A stretch of DNA of 64,000 bases from Elymus sibiricus (lineage: Eukaryota; Streptophyta; Magnoliopsida; Poales; Poaceae). Position numbers and translations under genes: made by a program. Where the stretch lies: NCBI GenBank assembly GCA_039707655.1, contig CM077670.1:142952001-143016000 (forward strand). The letters run 5' to 3'. Below are positions 1-12,275 of this stretch, piece by piece (position 1 is the stretch's first letter; each line of letters opens with the position of its first letter). The notes beneath the pieces are model-generated. The model had not been told where the DNA came from, did no database searches, and worked only from the letters and a program-made list of their open reading frames with translations.

Positions 1-2821
1 AGGCCTAGAAATTTTAGAGAAGTCTTTTATAAACCTTCTATAGAAACCAGCATGACCTAGGAAACTTCTTATACCTTTGATATCTTTAGGGCATGGCATT
101 TTCTCAATTGCATCAACTTTAGCTTTATCAACTTCAATACCTCTTTTAGAAATTTTATGCCCAAGGACTATACCTTCATTTACCACAAAGTGACACTTCT
201 CCCAATTAAAGACAAGATTAGTTTCTTCACATCTCTATAAAATTCGATCAAGGTTGCTCAAGCAATCATCAAAAGAAGTTCCATAAACAGAGAAACCATC
301 CATGAAAACCTCAACAATCTTTTCACAAAAGTCAGAGAATACAGCAGTCATACATCTTTGAAAGGTAGCAGGTGCATTACACAAACCAAAAGGCATGCGA
401 AGATAAGCATAAGTTCCAAAAGGACAAGTAAATGTGGTTTTCTCCTGATCTTCTGGTGATACATATATTTGAGAGAAACCAGAATAATCATCTAGGAAGC
501 AAAAATGTGTATGCTTAGATAATCATTCTAACATTTGATCAATAAAAGGCAAGGGGTAATGATCTTTCCTAGTAGCTTTATTCAATTTTCTGAAATCAAT
601 TACCATTCTATACCCGGTTACAATTCTTTGTGGGATAAGTTCCATTTTATCATTAGGAATAACAATAATACCTCCTTTCTTAGGAACACAATTAGCATGA
701 CTTACCCATCTACTATCATCTATGGGATAAATTATACCTACCTCCAGAAGCTTTAATATTTTAGTTCTTACCACATCCTTCATTTTAGGATTTAATCTTC
801 TTTGGTGATCGACAACTGGTTTAGCATCTGGCTCCATATGAATTTTATGCTGACATAAAGTGGGACTAATGCCCTTAAGATCGTCGAGAGTATATCCAAT
901 AGCAGCACGGTGCTTCCTCAGAGTTTTAAGTAATCTCTTTTCTTCATGCTCTGAAAGGTTAGCATTGATAATAATAGGATATATCTTCTTTTCATCAAGA
1001 TAAGTATATTTTAATGTGTCAGGTAATTTCTTTAACTCAAACACAGGATCACCCTTTGGTGGGAGAGGGTCTCGCAAAGTACCAATAGGCAAATTATGTT
1101 TACAAATAGGTACTTTTTTAAAGAATAATTCATCAATTTTATTTCTTTGATTCATATGCATATCATTTTCATGGTCTAGCAGGTATTGTTCTAAAGGATC
1201 AGTAGGAGGCACAGTAATAGAAGCAAGATCAATAATTTCATCTTTACTGGGGAATTCTTTATCATGAGGTTGTCTACGAAACTTGGAGAAATTAAATTCA
1301 TGAGACACAACACCAAAATGAACACTGACAGTTTTGTTGCAATCAATCTTAGCATTAACTGTATTCAAGAAAGGTCTACCAAATATAATGGGACAAAAAT
1401 CATCTTGCGGTGATCCAAGAACTAGGAAATCAGTAGGGTATTTGATCTTACCACACAAGACTTCAACATCTCTAACAATCCCAAGTGGTGCAATAGTATC
1501 TCTATTTGCAAGCTTAATAGTGACATCAATATCTTCAATCTCAACAGGTGGAATATCATTCATGACTTCTTGATAGAGGGTAATTGGAATTGCACTCACA
1601 CTAGCACCAATATCACATAAACCATGATTGCAATGATCTCCAATTTTAACAGAGATAATAGGTATGCCAATTACCGGTTTGTTTTTATCTTTAGTGTCTG
1701 GCTTAGCAATTCTAGTTGCTTCATCACAGAAATATATGACATGTCCATCAATAGTATCAACCAAAAGATCTTTAACCATTGCAACATTAGGTTCAACTTT
1801 AATTTGTTCAGAAGGTCTAGGTGCTTTAATATTACTTTTATTAACCACAGTTGAAGCTTTAGCATGTTCCTTAATCCTAACAGGGAAAGGAGGTTTCTCA
1901 ATATAAGTAGTAGGCACAACTGGATCAACATTGTAAACAATTGTTTCTTCTTTAACACTAACATGTTTTTCATTTAATTCAATAGGTGGATGAAACTTAA
2001 ACCATTTCAACTTAGGGAGATCAACATGAGCAGCAAAAGATTCAGAAAAAGTAGCTACTATCTCAGAGTCAAGTCCATACTTAGTACTAAACTTATGAAA
2101 AGCATCAGTTTCCATAAAAGATTTAACACAATCAAACTTAAGATTTATACCTAACTCTTTACCTTTGTCAATTTCCCAAGCTTCAGAGTTATGCTTAATT
2201 CTTTCCAGAAGATCCCATCTGAATTCAGCAGTTCTCTTCACAAAGGAACCAGTAGAAGAAGTATTGAGCGTGGACCGATCATTATGAGAAAGTCGAGCAT
2301 AAAAGTTTTTAATAATTATTTCTCTTGAGAGCTCATGATTGGGGCATGTGTGCATCATATACTTAAGCCTCCCCCAAGCTTGAGCGATACTTTCTCCTTC
2401 ATGAGGCCAAAAATTATATATATAATTCCGATCACGATGAACCAAATGCATAGGATAAAATTTCTGATGAAATTCCAGCTTCAACCGGTTCCAATCCCAT
2501 GTTCCAGTATCATCACATAGCCTATACCATGTCAATGCCTTTCCCTCCAAAGATAAAGGGAATAAATTCTTCTTAACTCCATCTCCGGATAAAACCTGCA
2601 AGCTTAAACAATCCACAAATTTCATCTATATATATCAAGTGCATATCAGGATGCACCATTCCATCTCCTGCATAAGGATTAGCTAGCAGTTTCTCTATCA
2701 TACCCGAAGGAATTTCATAATAAATATTTTCGGTAGGTTTAGTAGGTTGAGGGGCAACTCTCAATGCTTTCGGTCGATGTGAAGATACCCCGAACAAAGC
2801 CCTCAAAGGATTACTTTCCAT
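1..2821 (-). pseudogene. gag-protease-RT polyprotein, inactivated
   Basis: Gag starts at 2821 and is broken by a one-base frameshift at an A-run near 2591-2594. From there one frame runs to 523. It holds a gag core (EGKALTWYRL...), a retropepsin motif DIGAS near residue 343 followed by IIFGRPFLN, and the RT N-terminus (WVSHANCVPKKGG, MVIDFRKLN). No CCHC knuckle is visible. RT continues past an in-frame TGA at 525-523 and a TAG at 237-235. Both fit C-to-T decay of CGA and CAG codons. The RT catalytic box reads FMDG (306-295) where the family has FMDD, so the second metal-binding aspartate is lost. The protein would make and integrate the element's cDNA; this copy cannot. Confidence 0.9.
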
Positions 2822-2898
2822 AGTGACAAGTGACAGTAAATTTCAGCAAGTATTATAAATGTTTCCTTACCAAATTCCACTCACCAAAGGCGCTTCAC

Positions 2899-2916
2899 TC
2901 CCCGGCAACGGCGCCA
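2899..2916 (-). other. Primer binding site of the left Athila-type element
   Basis: The minus strand reads TGGCGCCGTTGCCGGGGA, 11 bases inside the LTR end. This is the tRNA primer site type seen in Athila-like elements. It fixes the 5' end of the internal domain and the element's orientation. Confidence 0.85.
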
Positions 2917-2927
2917 GAAAAGAGTCT

Positions 2928-4487
2928 TGATGACCGACAAGTATAGGGGATCAATCGTAGTCCTTTTGATAAGTAAGAGTGTCAAACCCAACGAGGAGCA
3001 GAAGGAAATGACAACCGGTTTCCAGCAAGGTATTCTCTGCAAGTACTGAAAGTAGTGGTAACAGACAGTTTTGATAACAAGATAATTCGTAACAAGTAAC
3101 AAGTAACAAGTAAAAAGTATAATAAAGTGCAGCAAGGTGGCCCAATCCTTTTTGTAGCAAAGGACAAGCCGGAACGATCTCTTATATAAAGCAAATAGTT
3201 CTTGAGGACACATGGGAATTCTCATCTAGTCTTTTTTTTATCTAAGGAAATTCTCATCTAGTCACTTTCATCATGTTTGTTTGATTCGCGTTCACTACTT
3301 TGATAATTTGATATGTGGGTGGACCAGTGCTTGGGTGCTGTTCTTACTTGAACAAGCCTCCCACTTATGATTACCCACTCTCGCAAGCATCCGCAACTAC
3401 GAAGGAAGAATTAAGAAAAATCTAACCATAGCATGAAACATATGGATCCAAATCAGCCCCTTACGGAATAGCGCATAAACTAGGGTTTAAGCTTCTGTCA
3501 CTCGAGCAACCCATCATCTAATTACTACTCCACAATGCCTTCCCTTAGGCCCAAAGATGGTGAAGTGCCATGTAGTTGACGTTCACAAGACACCACTAAA
3601 GGAAGCAACAACATACATATCATCAAAATATCGAACTAATACCAAATTCACATGATTACTTATGACAAGACTTTTCCCATGTCCTCAAGAACAAAAGTAA
3701 CTACTCACAAATCATATTCATGTTCAAGATTAGAGGGGTATTGAATATCATTAAGGATCTGAACATATAATCTTCCACCAAATAAACCAACTAGCATCAA
3801 CTACAGAGTATAATCAACACTACTAGTAACCTACATGTAACAATCTGAGGTTTTGAGACAAAGATTGAATACAAGAGAAGAACTAGGGTTTGAGATGAGA
3901 TGGTGCTGGTGAAGATGTTTATGAAGATTGGTCCTCCCACGATGAGAGGATCGTTGGTGATGACGATGGCTTCGATTTTCCCCTCCTGGAGGGAAGTATC
4001 CCTGGCGGAATCGCTCCGCCGGAGAGCAAAATTGCTCCTGCCCAGGTTCCACCTCGAGACGGCGGCGCTTCGTCCCGAAAGTCTTCTTCTATTTTTTTCT
4101 AGGGCAAATAGCCTTATATAACAGAAGATGGGCCCTGGAGGCCTGCCAGGGGCGTCACAAGCTCGGGGGGCGTGCCCAGGGGGTAGAGCGCGCCCCTAGG
4201 CTTGTCGCTTCCTGGTGGGTCCCCCTCTGGTATTTCTTCAGCCAATATTTTTTATATATTCCAAAATAATTCTCTATAAATTTTCAGGTCATTTGGAGGT
4301 GTGCAGAATAGCTATCTCTGTTTCACCCCTTTCCAGTCCAGAATTCCAGCTGCCGGTAATCTCCCTCTTCATGTGAAACTTAGCAAAATAAGAGAGAAAA
4401 GGCATAAGAATTGTATCACAAAGTGAAATAATAACCCAAAACATAACAAATAATAGTAGGAAAACCTGATGCAAAATGGATGTATCA
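2928..4487 (-). repeat. 5' LTR of the left Athila-type element
   Basis: The 1,560 bp LTR has TGAT...ATCA ends on the minus strand. A TATA box (TATATAAGG, 4120-4112 minus) sits in front of the likely transcript start. The LTR contains the GC-rich CG(C)GCCCC stretch near 4140-4200 typical of these LTRs. No coding capacity is supported. Confidence 0.85.
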
Positions 4488-5128
4488 CTTGGAAACCAGG
4501 AGCAAATCTCCTTGCACTTCTCCAGTAAGACAACATCACTAGCGCAGAACATCTCCAACGGCGTCGTCCTTGCCGACAGCGGCTACATGATTTGGGGGTG
4601 GGGGAAGGTGTGGGTGGGCTGCTCGGGCTGCGGGGGAATGCAAAATGAGAGAGAGAGATTTTGTCCCCCTTTTTTTAGAGACAAATGACCCAGCTGTCTA
4701 CTAGCCAGTCCCACCTGTCAGCATTTCAAGGGTCGCACTTGTCAGTACCGGGCGAAGTAACGGTCAATGGCTTTGACCCGATGCCAATGCACCGTTTGTT
4801 CTTTTGTGGGGCGGAGGTGAGTAGAGGAGGGGAAAAGTGAGCAATGTTAGATGGGCTGGGCAAAACTGAGCACAACTAAGGAAGGAGGGGCACAAAAATA
4901 GAAATCCCTTTACTTAAATGAAGACTCTACTGAGGTCACATTGTAGGCAAACCATTGGTCGTTACGTACTAAAAGCTAACACTAAATTGTTAGTGTAACA
5001 CAACCTGGTCTTATCATCCATGTCGCCTAACCAAATGAATCCCTCGATGACCTAACAATCAAAGTTAGTTTTCTTGCATGTTGACCCATAACTTAGCACA
5101 ATTAATGTATCTGTTGATTTACTAATTA
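4488..5128. other. Unassigned intergenic DNA
   Basis: GC-rich at 4550-4860, then AT-rich. No ORF with recognisable domains, no terminal repeats and no RNA gene are seen. It is probably host flank or an old element fragment. Confidence 0.5.
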
Positions 5129-5385
5129 CTCCCTCTGTTCCTTTATATAAGGTGTATTTGTTTTTTCAAAAGTCAAGTGAGTGCATGTTTGACCGAGTTT
5201 TTAGAAAAATATATCAATATCCACAATACAAAATCTATATCATTTGATCCATCATGAAAAGTAGTTTCATATTTTATCTATTAGGTATTACAGATGTTGT
5301 TATTTTATTCTATAATCTTGGTCAAACATTCAAATGGTTGACTTGCACAGAAATCAATACACCTTATATTTTGGAACCGAGGGAG
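5129..5385. mobile_element. Stowaway-type (Tc1/mariner) MITE
   Basis: A 257 bp element with terminal inverted repeats CTCCCTCTGTTCC and GGAACCGAGGGAG, flanked on both sides by the dinucleotide TA (5127-5128 and 5386-5387), the mariner target. Internal inverted similarity (CTTTATATAAGG... at the left, CCTTATATT at the right) extends the terminal repeat. It is non-coding and moved in trans by a mariner-like transposase. Confidence 0.92.
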
Positions 5386-6686
5386 TAGTACTTAAGCAAC
5401 AAATTACGATATCATTTCTGATTATGTTCCTATACTTGTAATTACTAAACTATTTGTAATAATTCATGACAAGTACATTATTTCCATGCAGGATTTATTA
5501 AACATGTAGTTAAAGAGATGAAGGTTACTCCTCAATCCAAATTCACTGGAAAGTGTTGAAGCATCTCATCAAATTTGTTCCAAGACTTCACTCCCTTACT
5601 GTGTGTTTCCATCCTGAAGGCAAAGTGGGAATATGTGTGCCACTGGTGCATACCTTGAATAAGATCAATTGTATCATTCACAAAATTTTGGTACAAAGTC
5701 TTTTATGTTATATACGCTCTTCACAAACTCTTGCTTCCTACAATGCTACAATTATTTTATTTGTCTTAGAACAGATATTGCCACCTTCAGTTGTTCCTGA
5801 ATTGATGCCCCTTCTGGTCCAATCACACTAGCTACTGGTCAGAACAAGATGGTGATGATAAGCTACTTCATTTCCCCTAGAATGGAACCATTCACATTAA
5901 TAAGTGGGAGGCTATGATGCTAGTGCGTCCACATTTGAAAATGAGAGTCAATGTTATGCTCATGCTCTACGAAGGCACTAAAGGGCTATTCCCGTTCATT
6001 GACGACATTTTGTCATGCAGATCCTCGGCAATGCTTTCCTCAAATCCTAGTTGTTAAGTATTGTATGTTAAGTATTGTATGTTAAGTGGAGTACCTCTTA
6101 AGTACATGTGGATGTCAAGGTTCTTAAGTACTAATAGTTAAGTACTACATTAATTAGATGCCCTTATCTAAAATAGTTTTAACTACATAATATGACATGA
6201 TAAGAACACAAGTCATGTCTTGTGAACATGATCATACTGTACAACTCTTGCAAATTGAGACAATTAATGCTACTTGACTTGAAAATGTTCACAGCGCGTA
6301 TGCCTTTATAAGGGGAAACTTTGGTTAGTACATAACATTGATTTCAATTTCAGTGAAATTTTGCTTAATTTCACTGAAGTTCAGTCATTTTAGTAGACAC
6401 CAATATAATAACTTTGCGATTGTAGAATTTTAAAAGAATTGTATAGATTAAGATGAACATGGTTAATTTCTTTCCAAAATTGTCACACTGCGCCACCATT
6501 CGATACAACACGCAATAATAAAAAACTATTTTAACAAATTAATATAGCCATATGGCCATGGTCTAGTTGTGGTCATGGCATAGTTGTGGCCACAGCCATG
6601 TCCACCACCAAGGCGCTCGCCGATGCCATGGACGCCACCACGACCACGTTCGGCGCCACCGCCATATCCGGCGCCATAGTCACGGC
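5386..6686. other. Unassigned AT-rich DNA with a possible gene-end fragment
   Basis: Mostly AT-rich with no recognisable domain. The last 150 bases (6533-6686) switch to GC-rich, codon-like sequence that ends abruptly at element A. On the minus strand this reads as a Gly/Arg-rich tail (DYGAGYGGG, RGRGG motifs) that stops near 6533. On the plus strand an ATG at 6599 opens an Ala/Thr-rich frame. Either could be a host exon cut by element A; neither is proven. Confidence 0.3.
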
Positions 6687-7245
6687 TGATACATGTCAAA
6701 CGTACCTATAATTTTTGATTAAAATGATATTATGTTATCAAAATTATATACTTTTTATAGCAATTTATATTATTTTTCTGGACTAACCTATTAATTTCGT
6801 GCCCAGTGCCAGTTCCTGTTTTCTGCTTGTTTTTCGTTTCACAGGAAATTAATATCTACGGAGGTCAAAATACGTCGCCGATTTAACACGATTTTTTCTG
6901 GGCAACAAGAAACATTGGAAGCTTCGGGAAGCATCGAGGGGACCCACCAGTTGACCACAAGGGCAGGTGGCCGCGTCACCTAGGCTTGTGGGCTCCCTAG
7001 TTACCGCCTTAGTCCAATTTCACCGCCATAATTCCCTATAAGTACAGAAACCATCTATCATACCTCCAGAAGAATTTTATCGTCACCGTAAGCCTCTGTT
7101 CCGAAGAGATCCCATATGGAGCCCTGTTTCGGAGTTCTGACGGAGGGGGAAACCATTGCCGGGAGGCCTCCATCAACCTTGTTGCCTCCATGACCATGTG
7201 TGAGTAGTTCCTTTAGGACCTACGGGTCCATAGTAGTAGCTAGAT

Positions 7246-7304
<59 letters not shown>

Positions 7305-8103
7305 GATCTTCAATACCATGTTCCCCTTCTTCCTTGTATCATTGGGATCAGTATGTAATTTTGTGGTATGTTTGTTGGGACATGATGAATTGTGAGTTTA
7401 TGATCAGATTGTTCGCTGGATCATATTGAATCTTTTGAAGTTTCTTTGTTGTATAATTAAGTAGCACTGTATGCTTTCCGATCTATTTGTCTTCTCTGTC
7501 CAAGATTGATTGATAGATCTTCATAGGGAGTGGTGCATAGTAGTGGGTTGAATCTTGCGGTGAGCTATATCCCAGTGATAGAATGGGGACAAGACACGCT
7601 TTTGTATTGTTGCCACTAAGGGTAAAACGACGGGGTTTGATCTTATTGCTAGATTTCTTCATGTCTACATTATGTCATCTTGCTTATTGCATTGCTCCAT
7701 TTCTTGTAAACTTAATACTTTGAGATGCATGCTGGATAGTGGTCTTGGGGTGGAGTAATAGTAGTAGATGTTGATGGATTAATGGTCTACTTATCATGGA
7801 CGTAATGCCTATATGAGATGATGCCATGAATTATTGTAGTTATAAACATTGATATTCTTGTCAATTGCCCAACTGTAATTTCTTACCATGTCGTTTGCCT
7901 TCTTTTCGTCAGATATACCTCTAGTGAACCCATGGCCCCGGGGTCTATTCTTCCATCAATACAAAATCGTACAAAATTGCCTCTTTACTATTTGAATTTA
8001 CTTATTTGTTGCATTACTATTATCTATCTATTTGCTTTTAATCTTGTAACTAGAAAGACAAGGGGCTTGATGACCCCTTTGCCAAGTTGGGTGCAAATAT
8101 TTT
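6687..8103 (+). repeat. Element A 5' LTR, first piece
   Basis: Starts TGATACATGTC and matches 47168-47422 closely over the first 250 bases. A TATA box (CCTATAAGTA) is at 7035-7044. It is interrupted after 8103 by the Tat-like element, whose TSD copy ATTTT is 8099-8103. Confidence 0.88.
7248..7301. repeat. (CT)n microsatellite in element A 5' LTR
   Basis: A pure CT run of about 27 units lies inside the LTR. The equivalent place in LTR C (about 47970-48000) has a shorter, interrupted CT run, so the tract length is unstable. Confidence 0.95.
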
Positions 8104-9056
8104 TGTCAGTGTACTAAGACATGGTTGCCTCCCTTCCGCACAGATAATCTTGACGAGCATCTTGGAGACTTGTGCACAGGCAGTTGTAGCCTCCCTTCCG
8201 GCAAGGGCTTGATGGAGGATAACTACAACCCAAGATTCAACACCAAGACCGTGAAGAAGACCTCAAGGCAGGTCATCAAGAAGTACTATTCGAAGTACTG
8301 AAGATCAACGTTGTTCTTGCCGTCCAGCTTTGCCCCGGCAAGGTAAAGACTAAGGCTATGGTTGCTGGCAAGTTCCCTTGCCGGCAAGCAAGGCCCGGCA
8401 AGATCCATGCCGGCAGGCTTGTTCTGTCCCATTACCGCTCCACCTCACCATCGACCAGATAGGCTCATGGGCTAGGTGTCGAGCGGGCGGGCAGTCAACA
8501 TGGCCAGCCAAGACATGTGTCAGCACGCCACGCCAAGATTAACTTTAATGACACCCGTCCCTGGGAAGTGTCGAGAATACAGGAGGGCGCCAGGACCGGT
8601 GGTACAGATCTTTTGCTCAAGGCCTCGCCTCCCCAACGTAGCACCTAACGGTGCATTAAATGTGTTTGTCTTACCCTGTTGGAAGATAAACGTGATGACG
8701 GTGCAAGTCACCACTCACCCTCTGTAATGACCGTATTAGCCATTGTGGTAACCCCTTGGCCTATAAAAGGAGGCCCACGGCTACAGGTAGAACGGTCAAC
8801 ACCCAGTTCATTTACACACCGTAGCTGCATTTTCCTGAGCACCTTGCCAGAAAACTGCGCTCCCTGTAAACCAGAGTTCATATTCGGTCAACCACAGAGC
8901 AGGAGTAGGGTTTTACACTCATAGCGGCCCGAACCTGGATAAATCCCCCGTGTGTTCTTGCACTCACTAAAGACCTACTCTTTGTCCCATGCACGTCCCC
9001 TGAGCCGAATCGCAAAGGGACCCGTTCGGTCCCATAGATAGTCGTTTCCCACGACA
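8104..9056 (+). repeat. 5' LTR of the Tat-like element
   Basis: 953 bp, TGT...ACA. TATA box CTATAAAAGG at 8761-8770. It is longer than the 3' LTR mainly because of a 29-base piece at 8141-8169, identical to 13579-13607 of the same element, and a 16-base extra stretch near 8370. Confidence 0.92.
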
Positions 9057-9060
9057 TCTT

Positions 9061-9078
9061 TGGCGTGCTAGGCAGGGG
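9061..9078 (+). other. Primer binding site of the Tat-like element
   Basis: TGGCGTGCTAGGCAGGGG, four bases after the LTR end. The TGGCG start and position mark a tRNA primer site; I do not assign the tRNA. Confidence 0.7.
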
Positions 9079-9138
9079 CTGTGTGTGTCACAAATCAGTT
9101 CTTTGGTAGTGTGAGTACCAACTTCATCATCTTCCTCG

Positions 9139-12100
9139 ATGGCACCGAAGAAGAAGAGTGGAGCCACGAAGGCTCCTACCACGTCCAAGCCACCTCCCCA
9201 GGCGGCCGCAGGCAGCGCAGGTGGCGCAGCCGGCTCGGGCGCTACAGTTGGGACAGGCGGCGCAGGAGGCGCAAGTGGTGCAGGTGCCCAGCACCCCTGC
9301 CACGATGCTGAGCCTAGCCACAGTACCGGCGACGTCACAGCCGGTCAACCTCCGAGACATTCTAGTGAGAGCAGTCATCATAGTAATATAATTCATACTG
9401 CAGCCACCCAGAACCCAGCCGCCACAACGTCTCCGGACATAGCGGCAACGTCCAACAACGGCGCGGGGAGGCGTACGCCGCGACCATCGCAAGATGGGCA
9501 TGACACGCTCCCCCATGTTGCTGGCTGTTCCAGACGACCGTAAGGCGGGATCCCCGTGCAGCAACTTCCGATTGCTCACGGAGCGCCGCCGCCACCGCCA
9601 CGTCTGCCTGTTGGCGAGCATGAGCCGCGGCGGCACGGACGTAACGAAGCTCCTTCTGGCTCGGCCAGGAGTCGAGCGACGCCTCATTCTGTGCTCCCCG
9701 CCATGCCGACTACGGCGACCGAGGCCATGGCGCGGGTTCAAATACTTTTGAACTTCCCGCCAAGACCAGACAAGATGGACGAATGGAGAGCCACCATTCA
9801 GAGTCTCATCAGTTTTGCCGATCCCGGCAAAACACAAGACGTGGGGCCCTCGCGGCGACCACCCACCATGTTGGCGGGACCATCCGGCTACCTTGCCGGA
9901 GACGCCGCGCAAATGGTGCAATCGCCTCGCCACCCCCCACCGATGCAGCGGCCAGCCCGCCGATCAGACGACCATGACGTGTTGTCTATGGATTCGTCAG
10001 ATCCGCGGTGCCGCCAAGATCAGCGCCAAGTGCTCCGCGAGCGGTGCGATGAAGACGCCCGCACGAGGATCGAGCGACGCCGGGAAGCACGTCGTCAATC
10101 TGACGACCATGCCAGGCCGGCAGTGAACGTTCTCGCTCCGGTAGCCGCTGGGTACTTGCCCTACGATGTGGGGTGCCCAGCGTTTACTCATGAGTTGCGG
10201 CAAGTTCGTTGGCCGTCCACCCAAGCATTCAAGATAGAGATGCCCGACAAGTATGATGGCACGCTCAACCCAGCCGAGTTCCTTGGCATCTACACCATCG
10301 CGGTGGAGGCTACTGGGGGACGGGATGAGAAAGTGCTTGCCAACTACTTCCCATTGGCACTTCGGCCCAACGTTAGGTCGTGGTTGATGAACCTGCCTGA
10401 GGGCTCCATCTCTTCTTGGGCGGATCTGTGCCATCATTTCGTTGGCGCTTACCAGGGTGGCCACAAGCTCCCGGGTCAGCCCAGCGATTTGCAGGAGATC
10501 CCTCAATGGGATGGAGAGAACCTCCGCAAGTACATACAATGGTTCAGCCGTGTGCACCACAACATCCCCGACATCCATCCCGCAGCTGTTGTTGCCACGC
10601 TCCACATGAATGTACGCAACCGTAGGATGCGGTCAGAGATGAATGTCGAGCAGGTCAAGACCATCAACGATCTGTATGCCTTGGCGGATAGGTGTACACA
10701 TGCTGAGCAAGGGAGGCGACTCCCCGGGGAAGATGCGGGTGCAGACGTTGACTCCGAGGACGATGACGCATCAACCCCGTAGAAGAAGAACATGAAGCGT
10801 AAGAATAAGACAGTACTGGCCGTCGAGAGCTCCGGCGATACCAACGCCACCAAGAAGCCGAAGCCAGACATCCCCGGCAAGGAGGTTGCCGGGTGCGATG
10901 CTTGCCGAGAGGCTGCGGCAGGCGAGAAGGCCGGCAAGACCGGCGGGCCATACTGCAAGATCTACCGCACCAAGGGCCACGATCTCCAACAATGCCGGCA
11001 AGTAGAGCAACTTGCCGAAAAGCAGAAGCAAGAGTACGAGAAGCGAGACAAGGAGAAGGCCCAAGATGGTGCTGGTGGGTCCGGCAAGCAAGACCATGGT
11101 GGCCACGGAGGCCGCCGTGGCAAGGCCAAGCAGCCAAAAGAGAAGGCTGCTCAGGGCCAGCAAGAAGAGGATGATAGTGATGAAGACGGAGGCGGGTCCA
11201 GCAAGGAGTTCCAAAATGCGGTGGATGCCATGTGTGTTGACTGAGGCACATCTTTGCACTCCTCGCACCGGCAACTAAAGCAGTGGATCCGCAAAGTCAA
11301 CGCAGCGGACCCGGTGCTGGAGGCACAGAAGCCACTTAAGTGGTTGCACTCGCCCATCATCTTTGACGCCGAGGACCACCCTGATCGCACCACAGCGGTC
11401 GGGTGTTTTCCGTTGTTGGTCTCGCCAACAATTCGCAACCTCAAGGTGACAAAGATGCTAGTTGACGATGGGGCTGGCTTGAACTTGATCTCCCCAGATG
11501 TGATCAAGAGGCTGCAGATCCCCGACAAGGATCTTGAGGAAACAGGCAGTTTCCAAAGGATTAGTCCGGGGAGGAACAAGCCGAAGGGCCAAGTCATGTT
11601 GCCGGTCACGTTCGGCGGCGAGCTCAACTATCAGACGGAGAATATTACCTTCGACGTCGTCAAGATGCCGCTGCCGTACAATGGGATTCTGGGCCGCCCA
11701 GCCCTGGCAAAGTTTATGGCCGCATCGCACTACGCGTACAATGTCATCAAGATGTCGGGGCCGATGGGGGTCCTCACTCTCAAGTCAAACCACAAGGACG
11801 CGATCATCTATACTGACAAGCTCTAGCGGGAGGCGGCGGCAGCAGCTGCCATTGAGGCGCTTGCCCCTGCCGTAAAAGCTCCCGGGGAAGGAAAGAAGAA
11901 GAAGACCGGCAAGACCTCTGGGAAGGACTCCAGGAAGCGCACTTCAGAGTGCAGTATGCCTGTCAAGGACGTACCAGAGAGCTCCACCGGCAAGAGCAAG
12001 AGAGCCAAGGTTTCAGCATCCATGACCAAACAAGTTTCTGCGAAAGGGGATGGGACGAGTGACACTTTTTCTGAAAGTGCCACTCTCGGCAACAAATAGG

Positions 12101-12258
12101 GAGTCGAGCTCGTTGCCTTCCTACGGGTGAATGCTAGTGTGCTTGCCCGGCAAGCACCTGACGTCCCTGAAGTTCTTAGGAGGGCAACTAAGCACCACCT
12201 TGCTGTCTGCCCCCATGCGAGACCCCTCAAGTAGAAGGTCAGGAAGCAAGCCTTGGTG
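9139..12258 (+). pseudogene. gag-protease (and RT lead-in) polyprotein with six nonsense codons
   Basis: One reading frame runs from the ATG at 9139 to about 12258 with no frameshift. It is broken by stops at 9541 (TAA), 10780 (TAG), 11242 (TGA), 11824 (TAG), 12097 (TAG) and 12232 (TAG). It starts with an Ala/Gly/Pro-rich tail. A gag capsid-like region follows at about 10200-10700 (FKIEMPDKYDGTLNP, LANYFPLALRP), then a Lys/Glu-rich stretch with a knuckle-like CKIYRTKGHDLQQC, then a retropepsin core with DDGAGLNLIS and GILGRPALAKF at about 11460-11720. Its product would form the particle and process itself. Each stop fits loss of a Gln or Arg codon by C-to-T change. Confidence 0.9.
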
Positions 12259-12275
12259 CAGAAGCAACACTCCCC

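Larger units (their letters stand above)
1..4487 (-). mobile_element. Athila-type Ty3/gypsy LTR retrotransposon, 5' half (cut by window edge)
   Basis: Read on the minus strand the order is 5' LTR (4487-2928), PBS, gag, protease, reverse transcriptase. The RNase H and integrase parts and the 3' LTR lie beyond position 1. The LTR starts TGATAC and ends ATCA, and the PBS type (TGGCGCCGTTGCC) with an 11-base gap after the LTR is usual for the Athila-like families abundant in Triticeae (Sabrina, Fatima and WHAM type). I cannot fix the family name without a library search. The target-site duplication cannot be checked because only one end is present; the base pairs flanking the LTR on the right are CTTGG. 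Confidence 0.9.

Noticed and set aside
5553..5831. 92-codon plus ORF left of element A
   Set aside because: No recognisable domain, AT-rich codons and no supporting context; too little to call a gene.
7244..7429. Leu-Ser repeat ORF
   Set aside because: It is the translation of the CT microsatellite in an LTR.
9127..9933. 268-codon minus frame opposite gag
   Set aside because: Arg/Cys/Gly-rich antisense of the GC-rich gag N-terminus with no motif; the plus frame holds the gag evidence.
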